From Thermogemmatispora carboxidivorans (GTDB lineage: Bacteria; Chloroflexota; Ktedonobacteria; Ktedonobacterales; Ktedonobacteraceae), in assembly GCF_000702505.1 (NCBI RefSeq), contig NZ_JNIM01000001.1, positions 4,588,001 through 4,652,000 on the forward strand: 64,000 bases of DNA, in the 5' to 3' direction. The notes under the pieces were generated by a model. The model had not been told where the DNA came from, searched no databases, and saw nothing but the letters and a program-made list of their open reading frames with translations. Every line of letters begins with the position of its first letter. Position 1 is the stretch's first letter. The position numbers and the translations under genes are program-made. Shown here in pieces: positions 53,600 through 62,536 of this stretch.

Positions 53600-54187
53600 T
53601 TGAGCGCGAAACCAGAGAAAGAGGAGAGGGGCCGCCGGCTTCTGCGCGACATCCTGGAAACGGTGGCATTGACGCTACTGTTGCTCCTCGTGGTACGCCT
53701 GACGGTCCAGCACTACTATATCGATGGACCAAGCATGGAGCCGACGCTGCACAACCAGGAATATATCCTTGTCGATCGACTCGCCTACCTTTTTCATCCG
53801 CCTCAGCGCGGTGATATTATTGTCTTTCACTACCCACGCGACCCGAGTGTAGACTATGTGAAGCGCATTATTGCCATTCCTGGCGACACGATCACGGTCA
53901 TCGGCCAGACCGTCATTGTCGATGGAGTCACTTTGCGTGAGCCGTATACAAATCCCGACGATCCAGCCAGTCTGGCAGTCTATCCACCAATCCGCAATCT
54001 GGTGATCGGCCCTGACCAGTACTTCGTGATGGGCGACAATCGCGGCGACAGCTCTGACTCGCGTCAATGGGGAACCGTGCCCAAACAGGATATCGTCGGC
54101 AAGGCCACCCTGGTCTACTGGCCGCTGGGAGCCAATAACTTCGGCCTGCTACCCGACGAGAGCAGCGTCTTTGCCGGCATCAAATGA
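53600..54187 (+). CDS. lepB: signal peptidase I
   Basis: 195 residues; cleaves Sec signal peptides outside the membrane. One N-terminal membrane helix (ETVALTLLLLLVVRLTV), the catalytic Ser in DGPSMEPTLHNQEY, the general-base Lys in DYVKRIIAIPGD and box E GDNRGDSSDSRQWG. TTG 53600 is the only good start, with AGGAGG and CAAGGG upstream. A strong terminator follows within 80 bases. Confidence 0.95.
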   Translation: MSAKPEKEERGRRLLRDILETVALTLLLLLVVRLTVQHYYIDGPSMEPTLHNQEYILVDRLAYLFHPPQRGDIIVFHYPRDPSVDYVKRIIAIPGDTITVIGQTVIVDGVTLREPYTNPDDPASLAVYPPIRNLVIGPDQYFVMGDNRGDSSDSRQWGTVPKQDIVGKATLVYWPLGANNFGLLPDESSVFAGIK

Positions 54188-54265
54188 AGAGGCCACAGCC
54201 CCCATGCCATGAACCATAGGCAAAGCAGGCCCCGCACGCAACCAGGCCCGCCGCCGCTGCTGATC

Positions 54266-54307
54266 GCTGGCAGAGGAGCCACCGGCTCCTCTACCAGCGA
54301 CTTTTTT
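54266..54307 (+). terminator. rho-independent terminator after lepB
   Basis: 15-position stem (GCTGGCAGAGGAGCC with GGCTCCTCTACCAGC, one mismatch), three-base loop, then GAC and six T (54302-54307). Ends the rny-PHP-lepB unit. Confidence 0.93.
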
Positions 54308-54487
54308 GGGAAGGTCGCAGATCCCCCCCTGCCCCCCTCACTCCAGCCCGAGCGGGTCCAGCGACCAGCAGGGATACCTCGCCGCTGGAAGAGCTGGCTA
54401 GCAGGCTGCTGCTATTCAGCGACAAAAACGGAACGGCTGGACCCAGGTGAAGGGACCTCGCCAGCAGGAAAGAGACGCGACAGCCAG

Positions 54488-54522
54488 CAGCAAGCACCCT
54501 ATGAGGGGGAGGGTGCTTGCTG
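54488..54522 (+). terminator. second hairpin downstream of lepB
   Basis: 13-bp perfect stem (CAGCAAGCACCCT at 54488-54500 with its complement at 54510-54522), nine-base loop, then GAAGCAGCCTTTTCGG. Possibly a back-up terminator. The rest of 54308-54846 holds no gene. Confidence 0.5.
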
Positions 54523-54846
54523 GAAGCAGCCTTTTCGGCTATCGTTAATAGAGTGTAGCGCAGACAGTGGTTCGCCCACCTCTGCCGCCTCTCCGGCGGC
54601 AGAGCTTCATTGTTTTCTATCCCCAGGCTGTCCGCGCCACGCATCTAGGAAAAAGAGGGTAATCTCTTACAAGAGAGTTTCAAAATTGCCCAGGGTGGAG
54701 TACACTACCTTGGGAGTCTTTTGTCAGGTTGTTCCAGGTCTCATTGACGTTTGCCCATACATCAACAACAGGCTGGCAACGGCAAGGCCCATTCTTCTAA
54801 GCTATAGAGATCATTGCGTACCTTCTTAGAGGGGGCGAGAGCTGTC

Positions 54847-57183
54847 ATGAGAGCAATTACGCGCATGCCTATTTTTCTCCGGCTCTTCCTGGCCTTCGCG
54901 CTGGCTGCGATCATTCCCGCCATCGTGATCATTGTGCTGGGAACTTTCTTTTTAAACACCCTGACCGTCCACGGCCAGGCTATGCAGGTAGCCAACCAGG
55001 CGACGACGGTTTCCATGCAGGCCATGTCTGACCTTGAGCGCATGAATGCGCTGCTGGGCCAGTATCACTCAACGCTCTATGCTAACGAGGGTCCCTACGG
55101 CCTCAACAACAGCGCCATGACCCGCATGGCCACTTCCGCCGAGACTGAGATCCTCGATCTGGAGCATAGCTTCGGCAACGAGTTGAGCAGCTACCAGCAG
55201 AATTTTATGTTGGGATCGTCTCCTAACATGGACAGCGTGCGCCGGAGCCTCCCGGGAGATATCAATACGCTGGTCACCAACCAGGCCCAGATCTTCCGCA
55301 CGGCCAGTCAGCAATGGTCGGATTATAAGCAGGCCCAGGATGCCGAGCTGACAGCGCTGAAGGCCAATCTCCCGCACAGCCAGACCCACAGCCTCCTCGA
55401 ACAGGCCAACACCAGGTACGCCTCGCTCCTCAAAAGCTGGCAGCAGCTTGTGACCACCACCCAAACGATCAGCAATGAGGTGACTACCATCGGCTCCAAC
55501 CAGATCGGGATGATCACCCTGGGGACGGTCATCGCTATTCTGGCCACAGCGATGGTGGTGATCACCATCGGCTATATCATTAATCTGACGATCACCCGCC
55601 CCCTGCGTCAGCTCGCCAACCTGACCAAGCGCATCAGCAAGGGCGATACAACGGCCCGCGTCAAGATTAATAGCCGCGATGAGATCTACATCGTGGCGAA
55701 TTCGATGAACAACATGCTCGATAACATTGTGCGCTTGATCCAGGAGACCCAGGCTCAACGCGATAACCTGCAAGCTCAGGTGGAGAAGCTGGTAAGCGAG
55801 GTCAGCGGCGTCGGTGAGGGCGACCTGCGCGTGCAGGCCGAGGTGACGGCTGATGCCCTCGGCGTGCTCGCGGATTCCTTTAACTACATGGTCGAGGAGC
55901 TGGGGAATCTGGTGATCCGCGTGAAGACGGTGGCCCGCGAGGTGGAGCAGACGACAAGCCAGCTGATCGATGGCATGACCCAACTGGTGGAAGAGGATGA
56001 TATGCAGATCCGCCAGATCAGCGAGGCCGCGGTCGAGGTAGAGCAGATGGCTGAGGCCAGCCGCCGCGTGGCTGAGCGCGCCCAGCTGCTCCACAACGTC
56101 GCTGTGGAGGCGCGTAAAGATGCCCAAGGGGGCCGCGAGGCAGTGGAAATGGCCATCGCCGGGATGGGCCGCATTCACGAGAACGTGCAGGCGACCGCTA
56201 AGAAGGTCCAGGTACTCGGCGATCGCTCGCGCGAGATCAATAATATCGTGGAGGCGATTTCCAGCATTGCCCACCAGACCAATCGTCTGGCCCTCGACGC
56301 CGCTATCCAGGCCGCAATGGCCGGTGAGCACGGTAAAGGCTTCGGCGCCGTCGCTGCCGATATCCGCCGCCTGGCTGAGCGCGCAAAGGAGCAGGCCAGC
56401 AATGTAACACGTGTCGTCCGCAGTGTCCGCGAGGACATCGGGGCGGTGGCTGTAGCTATGCAGGATACAGAGCGCGAGACAGAGTCCGGAGCACGCCTGA
56501 CTCAGGAGGCCGGTAGCGCTCTGGAAACAGTCTTCGCGGTGATCGAGCAACAGGCCCACGAAATCGAAACGATTAACCAGATGGCAAACCAGCAGCTGGA
56601 GTCTTCTAGCTCCGTGGTGCAGATCATGCACAGCGTCTCGGAGGCAACCCAACGCAGCAGTGCGAGCACACGCGAGGCTGCCCAGGCAATGGGACGTCTG
56701 GCTCGCCTGGTGGAGCGCTTGCGCGCTTCGGTAGAGGCCTTCAAGCTGAATGAGGACCAGAGCTATCTCTCCACTACGGGCTTTACCGATGCGCTGACGA
56801 TCCAGGACGGCGCGGAGGGTCAGCAGTCTCTGAGCGGCGCTTTCCGTACAGTCACGGCCACCGCTCAGGCTCAGCCGACGCCAACCCACGCCGGGCTCTA
56901 TAATGCTCTCCCCCCGGCCCGCCAGCCAGGCGCCAGCCCGAGCCCCGAGGGCTTCTCTCCCTTCCAGCCGCTCTCGCCCTCACCCTCCCCCACGAGTAAT
57001 AGCGACTGGAGCCAGCCGCTGCCCTCGATGCCAGCCGCAGGCAGTGGCCCGCAGTCAGGCTGGCCTTACTCACCGCCAGCAACGGGCTTCCCTCCGACGC
57101 CAGGCCCCAAGGCGGCCCCTTTTGAGCAGTCGCCGTACGATCCCTGGAACCCTGGGACCAGCAACGGCAGCGGTCGCCCATAA
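54847..57183 (+). CDS. methyl-accepting chemotaxis protein, PilJ-like
   Basis: 778 residues. TM1 (about 10-35), an extracytoplasmic helical sensor (about 36-215), TM2 (ITLGTVIAILATAMVVITIGYII), HAMP (TRPLRQLANLTKRISKGDTTARV) and a second HAMP-like unit (VSGVGEGDLRVQAEVTADALGVLADSFNYMVEELG), then a signalling coiled coil with a variant hairpin tip (HQTNRLALDAAIQAAMAGEHGKGFGAVAADIRRLAERA). The last 110 residues are Pro/Ser/Gly-rich. The double HAMP and tip sequence resemble PilJ, which controls type IV pili. ATG 54847 with GAGGGGG upstream is preferred to TTG 54814. No cheA, cheW or pil genes are in the window. Confidence 0.9.
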   Translation: MRAITRMPIFLRLFLAFALAAIIPAIVIIVLGTFFLNTLTVHGQAMQVANQATTVSMQAMSDLERMNALLGQYHSTLYANEGPYGLNNSAMTRMATSAETEILDLEHSFGNELSSYQQNFMLGSSPNMDSVRRSLPGDINTLVTNQAQIFRTASQQWSDYKQAQDAELTALKANLPHSQTHSLLEQANTRYASLLKSWQQLVTTTQTISNEVTTIGSNQIGMITLGTVIAILATAMVVITIGYIINLTITRPLRQLANLTKRISKGDTTARVKINSRDEIYIVANSMNNMLDNIVRLIQETQAQRDNLQAQVEKLVSEVSGVGEGDLRVQAEVTADALGVLADSFNYMVEELGNLVIRVKTVAREVEQTTSQLIDGMTQLVEEDDMQIRQISEAAVEVEQMAEASRRVAERAQLLHNVAVEARKDAQGGREAVEMAIAGMGRIHENVQATAKKVQVLGDRSREINNIVEAISSIAHQTNRLALDAAIQAAMAGEHGKGFGAVAADIRRLAERAKEQASNVTRVVRSVREDIGAVAVAMQDTERETESGARLTQEAGSALETVFAVIEQQAHEIETINQMANQQLESSSSVVQIMHSVSEATQRSSASTREAAQAMGRLARLVERLRASVEAFKLNEDQSYLSTTGFTDALTIQDGAEGQQSLSGAFRTVTATAQAQPTPTHAGLYNALPPARQPGASPSPEGFSPFQPLSPSPSPTSNSDWSQPLPSMPAAGSGPQSGWPYSPPATGFPPTPGPKAAPFEQSPYDPWNPGTSNGSGRP

Positions 57184-57291
57184 GCACCCTCCGCCAGGCC
57201 AGGAGCTCCCAAGGGCAAGGGCGCAACCAACTAGAAGCAATCAATAGACAGTCAGACAGCTGGATGGAAAGATGGGTAGGAGATAAACCAG

Positions 57292-57339
57292 CAGAGGGAG
57301 CGGGAAGCGGCTCCGAGGAACGGCATCCCGCTCCCTCTG
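57292..57339 (+). terminator. 14-bp hairpin after the chemoreceptor gene
   Basis: CAGAGGGAGCGGGA (57292-57305) and its exact complement (57326-57339), 20-base loop, 109 bases after the stop. No T-run behind it. Termination likely but not certain. Confidence 0.5.
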
Positions 57340-57691
57340 GTCTCTGCGACCAGCCGGGTCCAGCGAAGGTAGCCTTTCACTGCCCTCCTACCTGGCCCCC
57401 TGCCCTCTCCCTTCTCTCCCTCTCCTCCTCCTCCTCCCATAACTTTTTGGTTATAGATAGTATCTGCAACCTCTATCTTTTTTCATAGACAAGCGTCTAA
57501 TTCCTCTGTTAGACTGATGATGTAAGTTATAGTTAGCGAGAGCCGGCAGACTGCCGACCACCTCTTGCAGACTACTTCTTCTCTGGCTAACGACACTGCC
57601 CCCTCTTACCCGCAGAAGCGGCAGGGCTTACGACGAGCGTCGGCGCCGTAGGTCCTGCCGCCTCTGTTCTATCCAGGTCCCGCCAGGCCCG
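57340..57691. other. gap between convergent genes with further dyads
   Basis: No gene seen. An AT-rich stretch (57437-57540), a short palindrome CGGCAG-A-CTGCCG (about 57544-57556), and a hairpin GCGGCAGG (57618-57625) / CCTGCCGC (57654-57661) that could end the minus-strand methylase gene. Confidence 0.4.
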
Positions 57692-58546
57692 TCACTTGCG
57701 CGGAGTAGAGCGACCCTGGCGTTGCTGGCGCACGGCCTCGTAGAGCAAGATGCCGGTAGCCATCGCCGCATTGAGCGACTCAACCCCGTTGGCAAGAGGG
57801 ATACTCACGCGACCGGTCGCCAGGGAGCGAGCTGCCTCTGAAGGACCGTGGGCCTCGTTGCCAATGATGAGGGCGAACGGCAGAGACAGATCCTGCTCAT
57901 AGTAGAGCTGCGGCGCCCCCGCCTCAGCCAGAAAGACGCGCAGTTCGGGGGCACAGTGCTCTCTCACCCGCCGCGCAATCTCGTCCCAGGGCTGTTCCTC
58001 AGCGAGCGGCAAGGCCAGATGGGCCCCAGCAGCCGCCCGCACGACCTTGGGGCTAAAGGCGTCCACACAGCCCGGCGTCAAGAGGACTGCCGCCACATCC
58101 GCCGCCAGGGCCGTGCGTAGAATTGTGCCAAGGTTGCCCGGGTCGGCCAGCCGATCGAGAATCAGCAGCGTGGGGCGCAAAGCAGGAGGCCGGCGCGCCG
58201 CCACCTCCTCATAGCTGAAGGCAGAAAGCGGCAGCACGGCCACAACCCCCTGGGAGGTCTGTACCTCTCCTAAAGCCTCAATGACACGCACGCTGACCTG
58301 TACCAGCGACCGCTCCGCTACCTCCCCCCTCAACAGCCGCGCTAACAACGTCTGCCCCTCAGCCGTACGTGCCAGCAAGTCGGGCTGATAGTAGACTTCG
58401 AGCGGTGCCACCGCCCGCTCAAGCAGCTCTTTGAGTAAATGCGGCCCCTCCATGAGAAAGAGACCGTGCTTCTTGCGTCCACGCGGTGTGTGTAGCTCAC
58501 GCAGGCGAGCAATACGGGGATTTAGCGGGCTGCTAATGACCGGCAT
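57692..58546 (-). CDS. TrmH/SpoU-family RNA 2'-O-ribose methyltransferase
   Basis: 284 residues. An N-terminal substrate-binding domain (NPRIARLRELHTPRGRKKHGLFLMEG) and a knotted SPOUT domain with motif 1 ILDRLADPGNLGTILRTA, motif 2 LIIGNEAHGPSE and motif 3 VSIPLANGVESLNAAMATGILLYEA. Like RlmB and similar enzymes it methylates a ribose in rRNA or tRNA; the exact site cannot be told. ATG 58546 has GGAGG upstream. It lies 151 bases after rplT on the same strand and may share its transcript, a frequent arrangement. Confidence 0.92.
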   Translation of the reverse strand: MPVISSPLNPRIARLRELHTPRGRKKHGLFLMEGPHLLKELLERAVAPLEVYYQPDLLARTAEGQTLLARLLRGEVAERSLVQVSVRVIEALGEVQTSQGVVAVLPLSAFSYEEVAARRPPALRPTLLILDRLADPGNLGTILRTALAADVAAVLLTPGCVDAFSPKVVRAAAGAHLALPLAEEQPWDEIARRVREHCAPELRVFLAEAGAPQLYYEQDLSLPFALIIGNEAHGPSEAARSLATGRVSIPLANGVESLNAAMATGILLYEAVRQQRQGRSTPRK

Positions 58547-58697
58547 GGGAGCGTCACCTCCCCTTATCATGCAGAAGGGGCGACCGCCGGAGCAGTCGCC
58601 CCCACCCTGCTGCTGCGCTACCCCACCTGGCCAAACCGGATGTCACCCCGGCTTTCCAGAAAGGACAGCTCGAACACAGCACCAGTCTTGTTGCTTG

Positions 58698-59087
58698 CTA
58701 GCCTTGTGCCTGCGTTTGAGATTGACCCTGACTCTGCGCTGCGGCCAGGGCTGTCTTCACCAGCTCGGCAAAGGCAGGCCGATCGTTGACCGCCATCTCG
58801 GCCAGAATCTTGCGATCAACACTGATATTGGCTACACGAATCGCATGCATCAACTGGCTGTAGGTCACACCGAACATGCGGGCGGCAGCATTGATGCGTG
58901 TGATCCAGAGCCGACGCATATCGCGCTTGCGGTTGCGCCGATCACGATAGGCATAGGCCAGGGCATGCATCATGGACTCACGCGCCTTCTTGATCAGACG
59001 GCGACGTGTGCCACGGTGGCCCTCCACAAACTTCAATACCTTTTTATGCTTCTGACGCGCCGTAACGCCTCGTTTCACTCTTGGCAT
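58698..59087 (-). CDS. rplT: 50S ribosomal protein L20
   Basis: 129 residues; binds 23S rRNA early in 50S assembly. Basic N-terminus PRVKRGVTARQKHKKVLKFVEGHRGTRR, then RKRDMRRLWITRINAAAR and FGVTYSQLMHAIRVANI, all typical. A C-terminal tail of about 12 Gln/Ser/Ala residues is extra. GAGGACG is just before ATG 59087. It pairs with rpmI upstream. Confidence 0.97.
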   Translation of the reverse strand: MPRVKRGVTARQKHKKVLKFVEGHRGTRRRLIKKARESMMHALAYAYRDRRNRKRDMRRLWITRINAAARMFGVTYSQLMHAIRVANISVDRKILAEMAVNDRPAFAELVKTALAAAQSQGQSQTQAQG

Positions 59088-59199
59088 AGCGTCCTCATCC
59101 TTCCTTCTTCATCTTTTCGGCTGGTTATGAAGTCGATACAGTCTGTGCAATCAGGCCCCCGCTGCCGCTCAGCCAGCTGCCAGCAAGAGGGCCAGGCGC

Positions 59200-59406
59200 C
59201 TACCGACCGGCATAGGGGAGGAGGCGGCGAACGCGACGAGCATCACCCCGAGCCAGGGTAAACGCCTTATCAGCCGCACGAACCGAGCGAGAAGACTTGT
59301 TACGGCGCAGGTGACTAATCGCAACCTTGCGGCGCAAAAGCTTACCAGTAGCCGTGATCTTAACGCGCTTAGAGATAGCCTTGTGCGTCTTAAGTTTCTG
59401 CTTCAT
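59200..59406 (-). CDS. rpmI: 50S ribosomal protein L35
   Basis: 68 residues with the L35 pattern: KQKLKTHKAISKRVKITATGKLLRRKV and HLRRNKSSRSVR. ATG 59406 is chosen; residues upstream in frame are not L35. Usually infC precedes rpmI-rplT, but here about 1 kb without a gene lies upstream and infC is absent. Confidence 0.96.
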   Translation of the reverse strand: MKQKLKTHKAISKRVKITATGKLLRRKVAISHLRRNKSSRSVRAADKAFTLARGDARRVRRLLPYAGR

Positions 59407-60075
59407 GAGATACACACTCTCTTTCTTTCTTCTCGTGCGGGGCAGTGGGCGACGCAGCAACTGACCTCTCCCTGCCATCCTCCTGGTGGAAACAAAGGGA
59501 GACCGCGACCAACGAAAGACGAAGCGGTCGACTCACACGAGAGAGGAGCTTGCACGCCCGGCGCGATCCGGGCTGGCGAGCTTGCCACGCCAGCCAGCGA
59601 TGGCGCACATCACAGCATTCTAGAGAAGAGCAGCTCCATCGAAGGCGCAGAGAAGCCTTTTTCAAGAGCGAAGAAGCCCCGCATGCCGTCTGCGAGTATA
59701 GCACAGATTGCCTCCGCTGTCCAGTAGGAGGCGGTCCCTCTTGGGTCTTCTGGCCAAGGGAAAGGAGACTGAGGCTAGCACTTATCTGGCGGCCCGAGCG
59801 GAGGCGAAGCCGATGTCGCAGACCTGGCGCAGAGGGACCAATGGGCCTGGGCCACATTTCCACTTTGACAGACAGGCCCAAGAATAGAAGAGCAGAAGAG
59901 ATGGCAAGAGATCCAGACAGAGCCGGGCCGGAAGGCAGACTCACCCCGGCACTGGCCGTGGCTCTCGCTCTGGCGAATGGGGAACGGCCTTCGCCCGTCC
60001 GTCCAGCTGCGCCGCTCTGCCAGCACATCGCTTTCCGGAAAGGAGGGCCAGCCGCTTAGCAAGACGAGCCTTCTC
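59407..60075. other. long gap upstream of rpmI, no infC
   Basis: No convincing gene on either strand; open frames here are Arg/Ser-rich and overlap one another. The rpmI-rplT promoter and leader should lie here; in other bacteria such leaders fold to bind L20. I see no unambiguous promoter. Confidence 0.5.
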
Positions 60076-60104
60076 TTGCCAGAGAGGAAGGACAATGCTA
60101 TAAT
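60076..60104 (+). promoter_or_regulatory. strong sigma-70-type promoter of rpsF-ssb-rpsR
   Basis: TTGCCA (60076-60081), exactly 17 bases, TATAAT (60099-60104), with TGC directly before the -10 (extended -10). Predicted start near 60111, giving a leader of about 290 bases. Confidence 0.85.
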
Positions 60105-60182
60105 AGCGGGGCACTGTACCGACTCTCTCAAAAGCCATACAGAGGCTACGCCTGCCCGCCCAACGAGCAGAGAGCAACTCGA

Positions 60183-60320
60183 CCTTCTCAGACGGGACCC
60201 AGGCACCGCGCTGCTACCTGGTGAACTTGAGAAGGGACGAGAGCAAGAGTGGTTGGTTGGCAAGAGCAAGAGAGGGCAAAAGATAGCGGCAGAGCGGATG
60301 GCGAAAATAGAGATCGCCAT
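60183..60320 (+). promoter_or_regulatory. structured rpsF leader, possible S6:S18 control site
   Basis: CCTTCTCA (60183-60190) pairs with TGAGAAGG (60228-60235), enclosing CCAGG / CCTGG and a loop with CACCGCGC. A second stem ATGGCGA / TCGCCAT is at 60298-60320. Leaders of rpsF operons often bind S6:S18 through a CCG-containing loop; the match here is only suggestive. Confidence 0.35.
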
Positions 60321-60400
60321 ACTCCACCTGCTCCGGCAGCAAAAGAAGCACTGATACCCGCGACTGACCGCGAGCAAACCCATAGGAAGGAGGTGGCTTC

Positions 60401-61021
60401 GTGAGGAGAGACTACGAGCTTGGCTTTATTCTCCATCCCGAAGTCAGTGAAGAGCGAACACGTACTATTCTGGAACGGATCGAGCAGATCGTCACCGCGC
60501 ATGACGGCCAGGTTGTCAGGGTGAACTACTGGGGGCGGCGACGGCTGGCCTACCCCATCGAGCATCACCGCGATGGCATCTATATCTTTGTCGATATGAG
60601 TGTCTCCGCTGAGACCCTCCCGGAACTGGATCGCACCCTCAAAGTATCTGAGGAGGTGCTGCGGCATCTGATCAAACGACGCGATCCGCGGGTGGTACAG
60701 AAGGAGCGCGAGGCCTACGCCGCCGCCAGCGCCGCCGGAGCTGCCCAGGCCCCAGCCCCTGCCAGCGTCGCGAGCGAGGAGCTTGCCGGCGCCAGCGTGG
60801 AGACTGAGGCCACAGCAGGCAGCACCCCCGAAACGGGAGCTGAGGCTCCTGCCGACGCCTCTGAAGCAGCTACCCTGTCAGAAGAATCTTCGGAATCACA
60901 GTCATCAGAGTCAGCAGTAGGAGAGCAAGAGGCGCCCGCCGTCTCGCATGAGGAGATGGAGAGTGCCCCTCCCGCCCTCGATGAGCAGCCAGCCCCAGCC
61001 CCAGAGGCTGAGCAAGCCTAG
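60401..61021 (+). CDS. rpsF: 30S ribosomal protein S6 with acidic C-terminal extension
   Basis: 206 residues. The first 98 or so are a normal S6 (YELGFILHPEVSEERTRTILERIEQIV, VNYWGRRRLAYPIEHHRDGIYIFVDM, RTLKVSEEVLRHLIKR). The rest, twice the usual length, is a low-complexity tail of Ala, Glu, Ser and Pro, strongly acidic. GTG 60401 has AAGGAGGTGG upstream. S6 forms a heterodimer with S18 on the 30S platform; rpsR is two genes downstream. Confidence 0.95.
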   Translation: MRRDYELGFILHPEVSEERTRTILERIEQIVTAHDGQVVRVNYWGRRRLAYPIEHHRDGIYIFVDMSVSAETLPELDRTLKVSEEVLRHLIKRRDPRVVQKEREAYAAASAAGAAQAPAPASVASEELAGASVETEATAGSTPETGAEAPADASEAATLSEESSESQSSESAVGEQEAPAVSHEEMESAPPALDEQPAPAPEAEQA

Positions 61022-61210
61022 GCGCTCTAGCGATCGGTTCGGGAATGAGCACACGACAAACGAGACAATGGCTCGCTCAGCCAGAACGCCGGTGAGCAGC
61101 CAGCTAGCCAGTCAGTGAGTTAGTCAGTCAGGAGAGGGTCAGCCCTGCTCCCATCTGGCTTCAGCGAAGAATGGTGCGGCGTCTCCCAGTGCGACGAAAG
61201 GATCTAAGCG

Positions 61211-61618
61211 ATGCTGAACAAAATCATGCTGATCGGCAACCTGGGCCGTAACCCGGAAATGTCCTACACCGATAATGGGACAGCTGTCACTCGCTTTTCG
61301 CTGGCAGTCAGCCGTACCTACAAGACCCCCAGCGGCGAGAAGCGCGAGGAAACTGAATGGTTCAATGTGGTCGCCTGGCGCTCGCTGGCCGAGCGCTGCT
61401 ATCAGTACCTGCGCAAGGGCAGCAAGGTCTATGTGGAAGGGCGGGTCACACAGCGCAAGTATACCGATAAGAATGGCGTCGAACGCACCGCTTTCGATGT
61501 GATCGCCAGCGATCTGCGCTTCCTCTCGCCTAAGCCACAAGAGGCCGATGTCTCGGATGAGTTCCCAACCGATAGCGGCGATTTCCTTGAAGATTTGGAC
61601 GATTCTCAGCCCTTCTAA
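61211..61618 (+). CDS. ssb: single-stranded DNA-binding protein
   Basis: 135 residues. OB fold with MLNKIMLIGNLGRNPEMSYT, VTRFSLAVSRTYKTPSGEKREETEWFNVVAW, LRKGSKVYVEGRV and a short acidic tail ending DDSQPF, the partner-binding tip. Normal bacterial SSB with a very short linker. AAAGGAT precedes ATG 61211. It sits between rpsF and rpsR, the usual order. Confidence 0.96.
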   Translation: MLNKIMLIGNLGRNPEMSYTDNGTAVTRFSLAVSRTYKTPSGEKREETEWFNVVAWRSLAERCYQYLRKGSKVYVEGRVTQRKYTDKNGVERTAFDVIASDLRFLSPKPQEADVSDEFPTDSGDFLEDLDDSQPF

Positions 61619-61700
61619 TCCCTCCAGGGCAGAAGCGCTGGCGAATCGCCCCTTAACGAGACATACCCCGTCGTGTGTTCGAAGGAGGAGAGGATAATCC

Positions 61701-62096
61701 GTGCAAAAGCGTAACGAAGCGGCAAACCAGTCAACAGCACCAGCCGCCCAGCAGAACACTCAGGCCCAGGGCCAGGCAGCGCAGGCCAGCGCTCAAGCCC
61801 CAGGCCAGGGCCAGGCGCCTGCTCAGCCCCAGACTAGCGCTCGTCCAGCTCGCCGCGAGGGCCTCCGCGGCCCCCGACGCAAGGTCTGCCAGTTCTGCCA
61901 CGACCGCGTGCGCGAGATCGACTATAAGGATGCCGCTCGCTTCCTGAAACGCTACATCTCCGACCGCGGCAAGATCGAGCCCCGCCGCAAGACGGGCACC
62001 TGCGCCAAGCACCAGCGCGCTCTGAGCCGCGCTCTCAAGCAGGCCCGTTTTATGGCTCTGCTGCCTTATACCGCAGAGCATATGCGCAGCATGTAG
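61701..62096 (+). CDS. rpsR: 30S ribosomal protein S18 with Gln/Ala-rich N-terminal extension
   Basis: 131 residues. The last 78 are canonical S18 of the Cys-containing type (VCQFCHDRVREIDYKDAARFLKRYISDRGKI, TGTCAKHQRALSRALKQARFMALLPY). The first 52 are an extension of Gln, Ala, Pro and Gly that most S18 proteins lack. GTG 61701 is supported by AAGGAGGAGAGG upstream. rplI, the usual next gene, is missing; a foldase gene follows. Confidence 0.94.
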   Translation: MQKRNEAANQSTAPAAQQNTQAQGQAAQASAQAPGQGQAPAQPQTSARPARREGLRGPRRKVCQFCHDRVREIDYKDAARFLKRYISDRGKIEPRRKTGTCAKHQRALSRALKQARFMALLPYTAEHMRSM

Positions 62097-62190
62097 CGAG
62101 CAAGACCTTCAGCTTAGCCCAAGAGACACGCTTCGCTGCCAGCGATGGCTACGCAATGGTTGCTCCGCTTGCCCGGGTGGCAGCCAGCAA

Positions 62191-62214
62191 GACAGACAGA
62201 CAGACAGACAGATA
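62191..62214. repeat. GACA tetranucleotide tandem repeat
   Basis: Five perfect GACA units followed by GATA, in the gap after rpsR. Confidence 0.9.
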
Positions 62215-62237
62215 AGGCCGTCAACAGGGAGGGGCGA

Positions 62238-62271
62238 GAGAGATGGAGGCTCACCCGGCTCTCCATCTCTC
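62238..62271 (+). terminator. terminator-like hairpin after rpsR
   Basis: 11-bp perfect stem (GAGAGATGGAG / CTCCATCTCTC) with a 12-base loop, extendable past a one-base bulge; no T-run. The rest of 62097-62536 holds no gene. Confidence 0.5.
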
Positions 62272-62536
62272 CGCTCCTGCCGCCCTGGACAAAGCAGAGC
62301 CAAAGCGGCAGAGCAGCAAGAAGGAAGGAGAGGCAAACGGCGACTGGCTCGGTCGGGCTGCGCGCCTCTGCCACCGATCCGCACGAGGATACAGCAAGGA
62401 GGATGCAGCCATGAAGATAGGGGGACAAGGATCCTGAACGCTGAGTCGATGCTTGCCCTCTTGTCTCATAGAGCGTTCCTGTGTATCATGGAGCCATGAG
62501 CAGCCATTGCTGAAGGCAGGAAAGGGTTCTTCCAGT

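Noticed and set aside
55069..56889. 606-codon minus-strand open frame opposite the chemoreceptor
   Set aside because: Composition (Leu, His, Asp) is what the reverse frame of coiled-coil coding DNA gives; no family match.
59390..60383. Overlapping open frames on both strands upstream of rpsF
   Set aside because: Arg/Ser/Pro-rich, mutually overlapping, without ribosome sites or recognisable domains; treated as non-coding.
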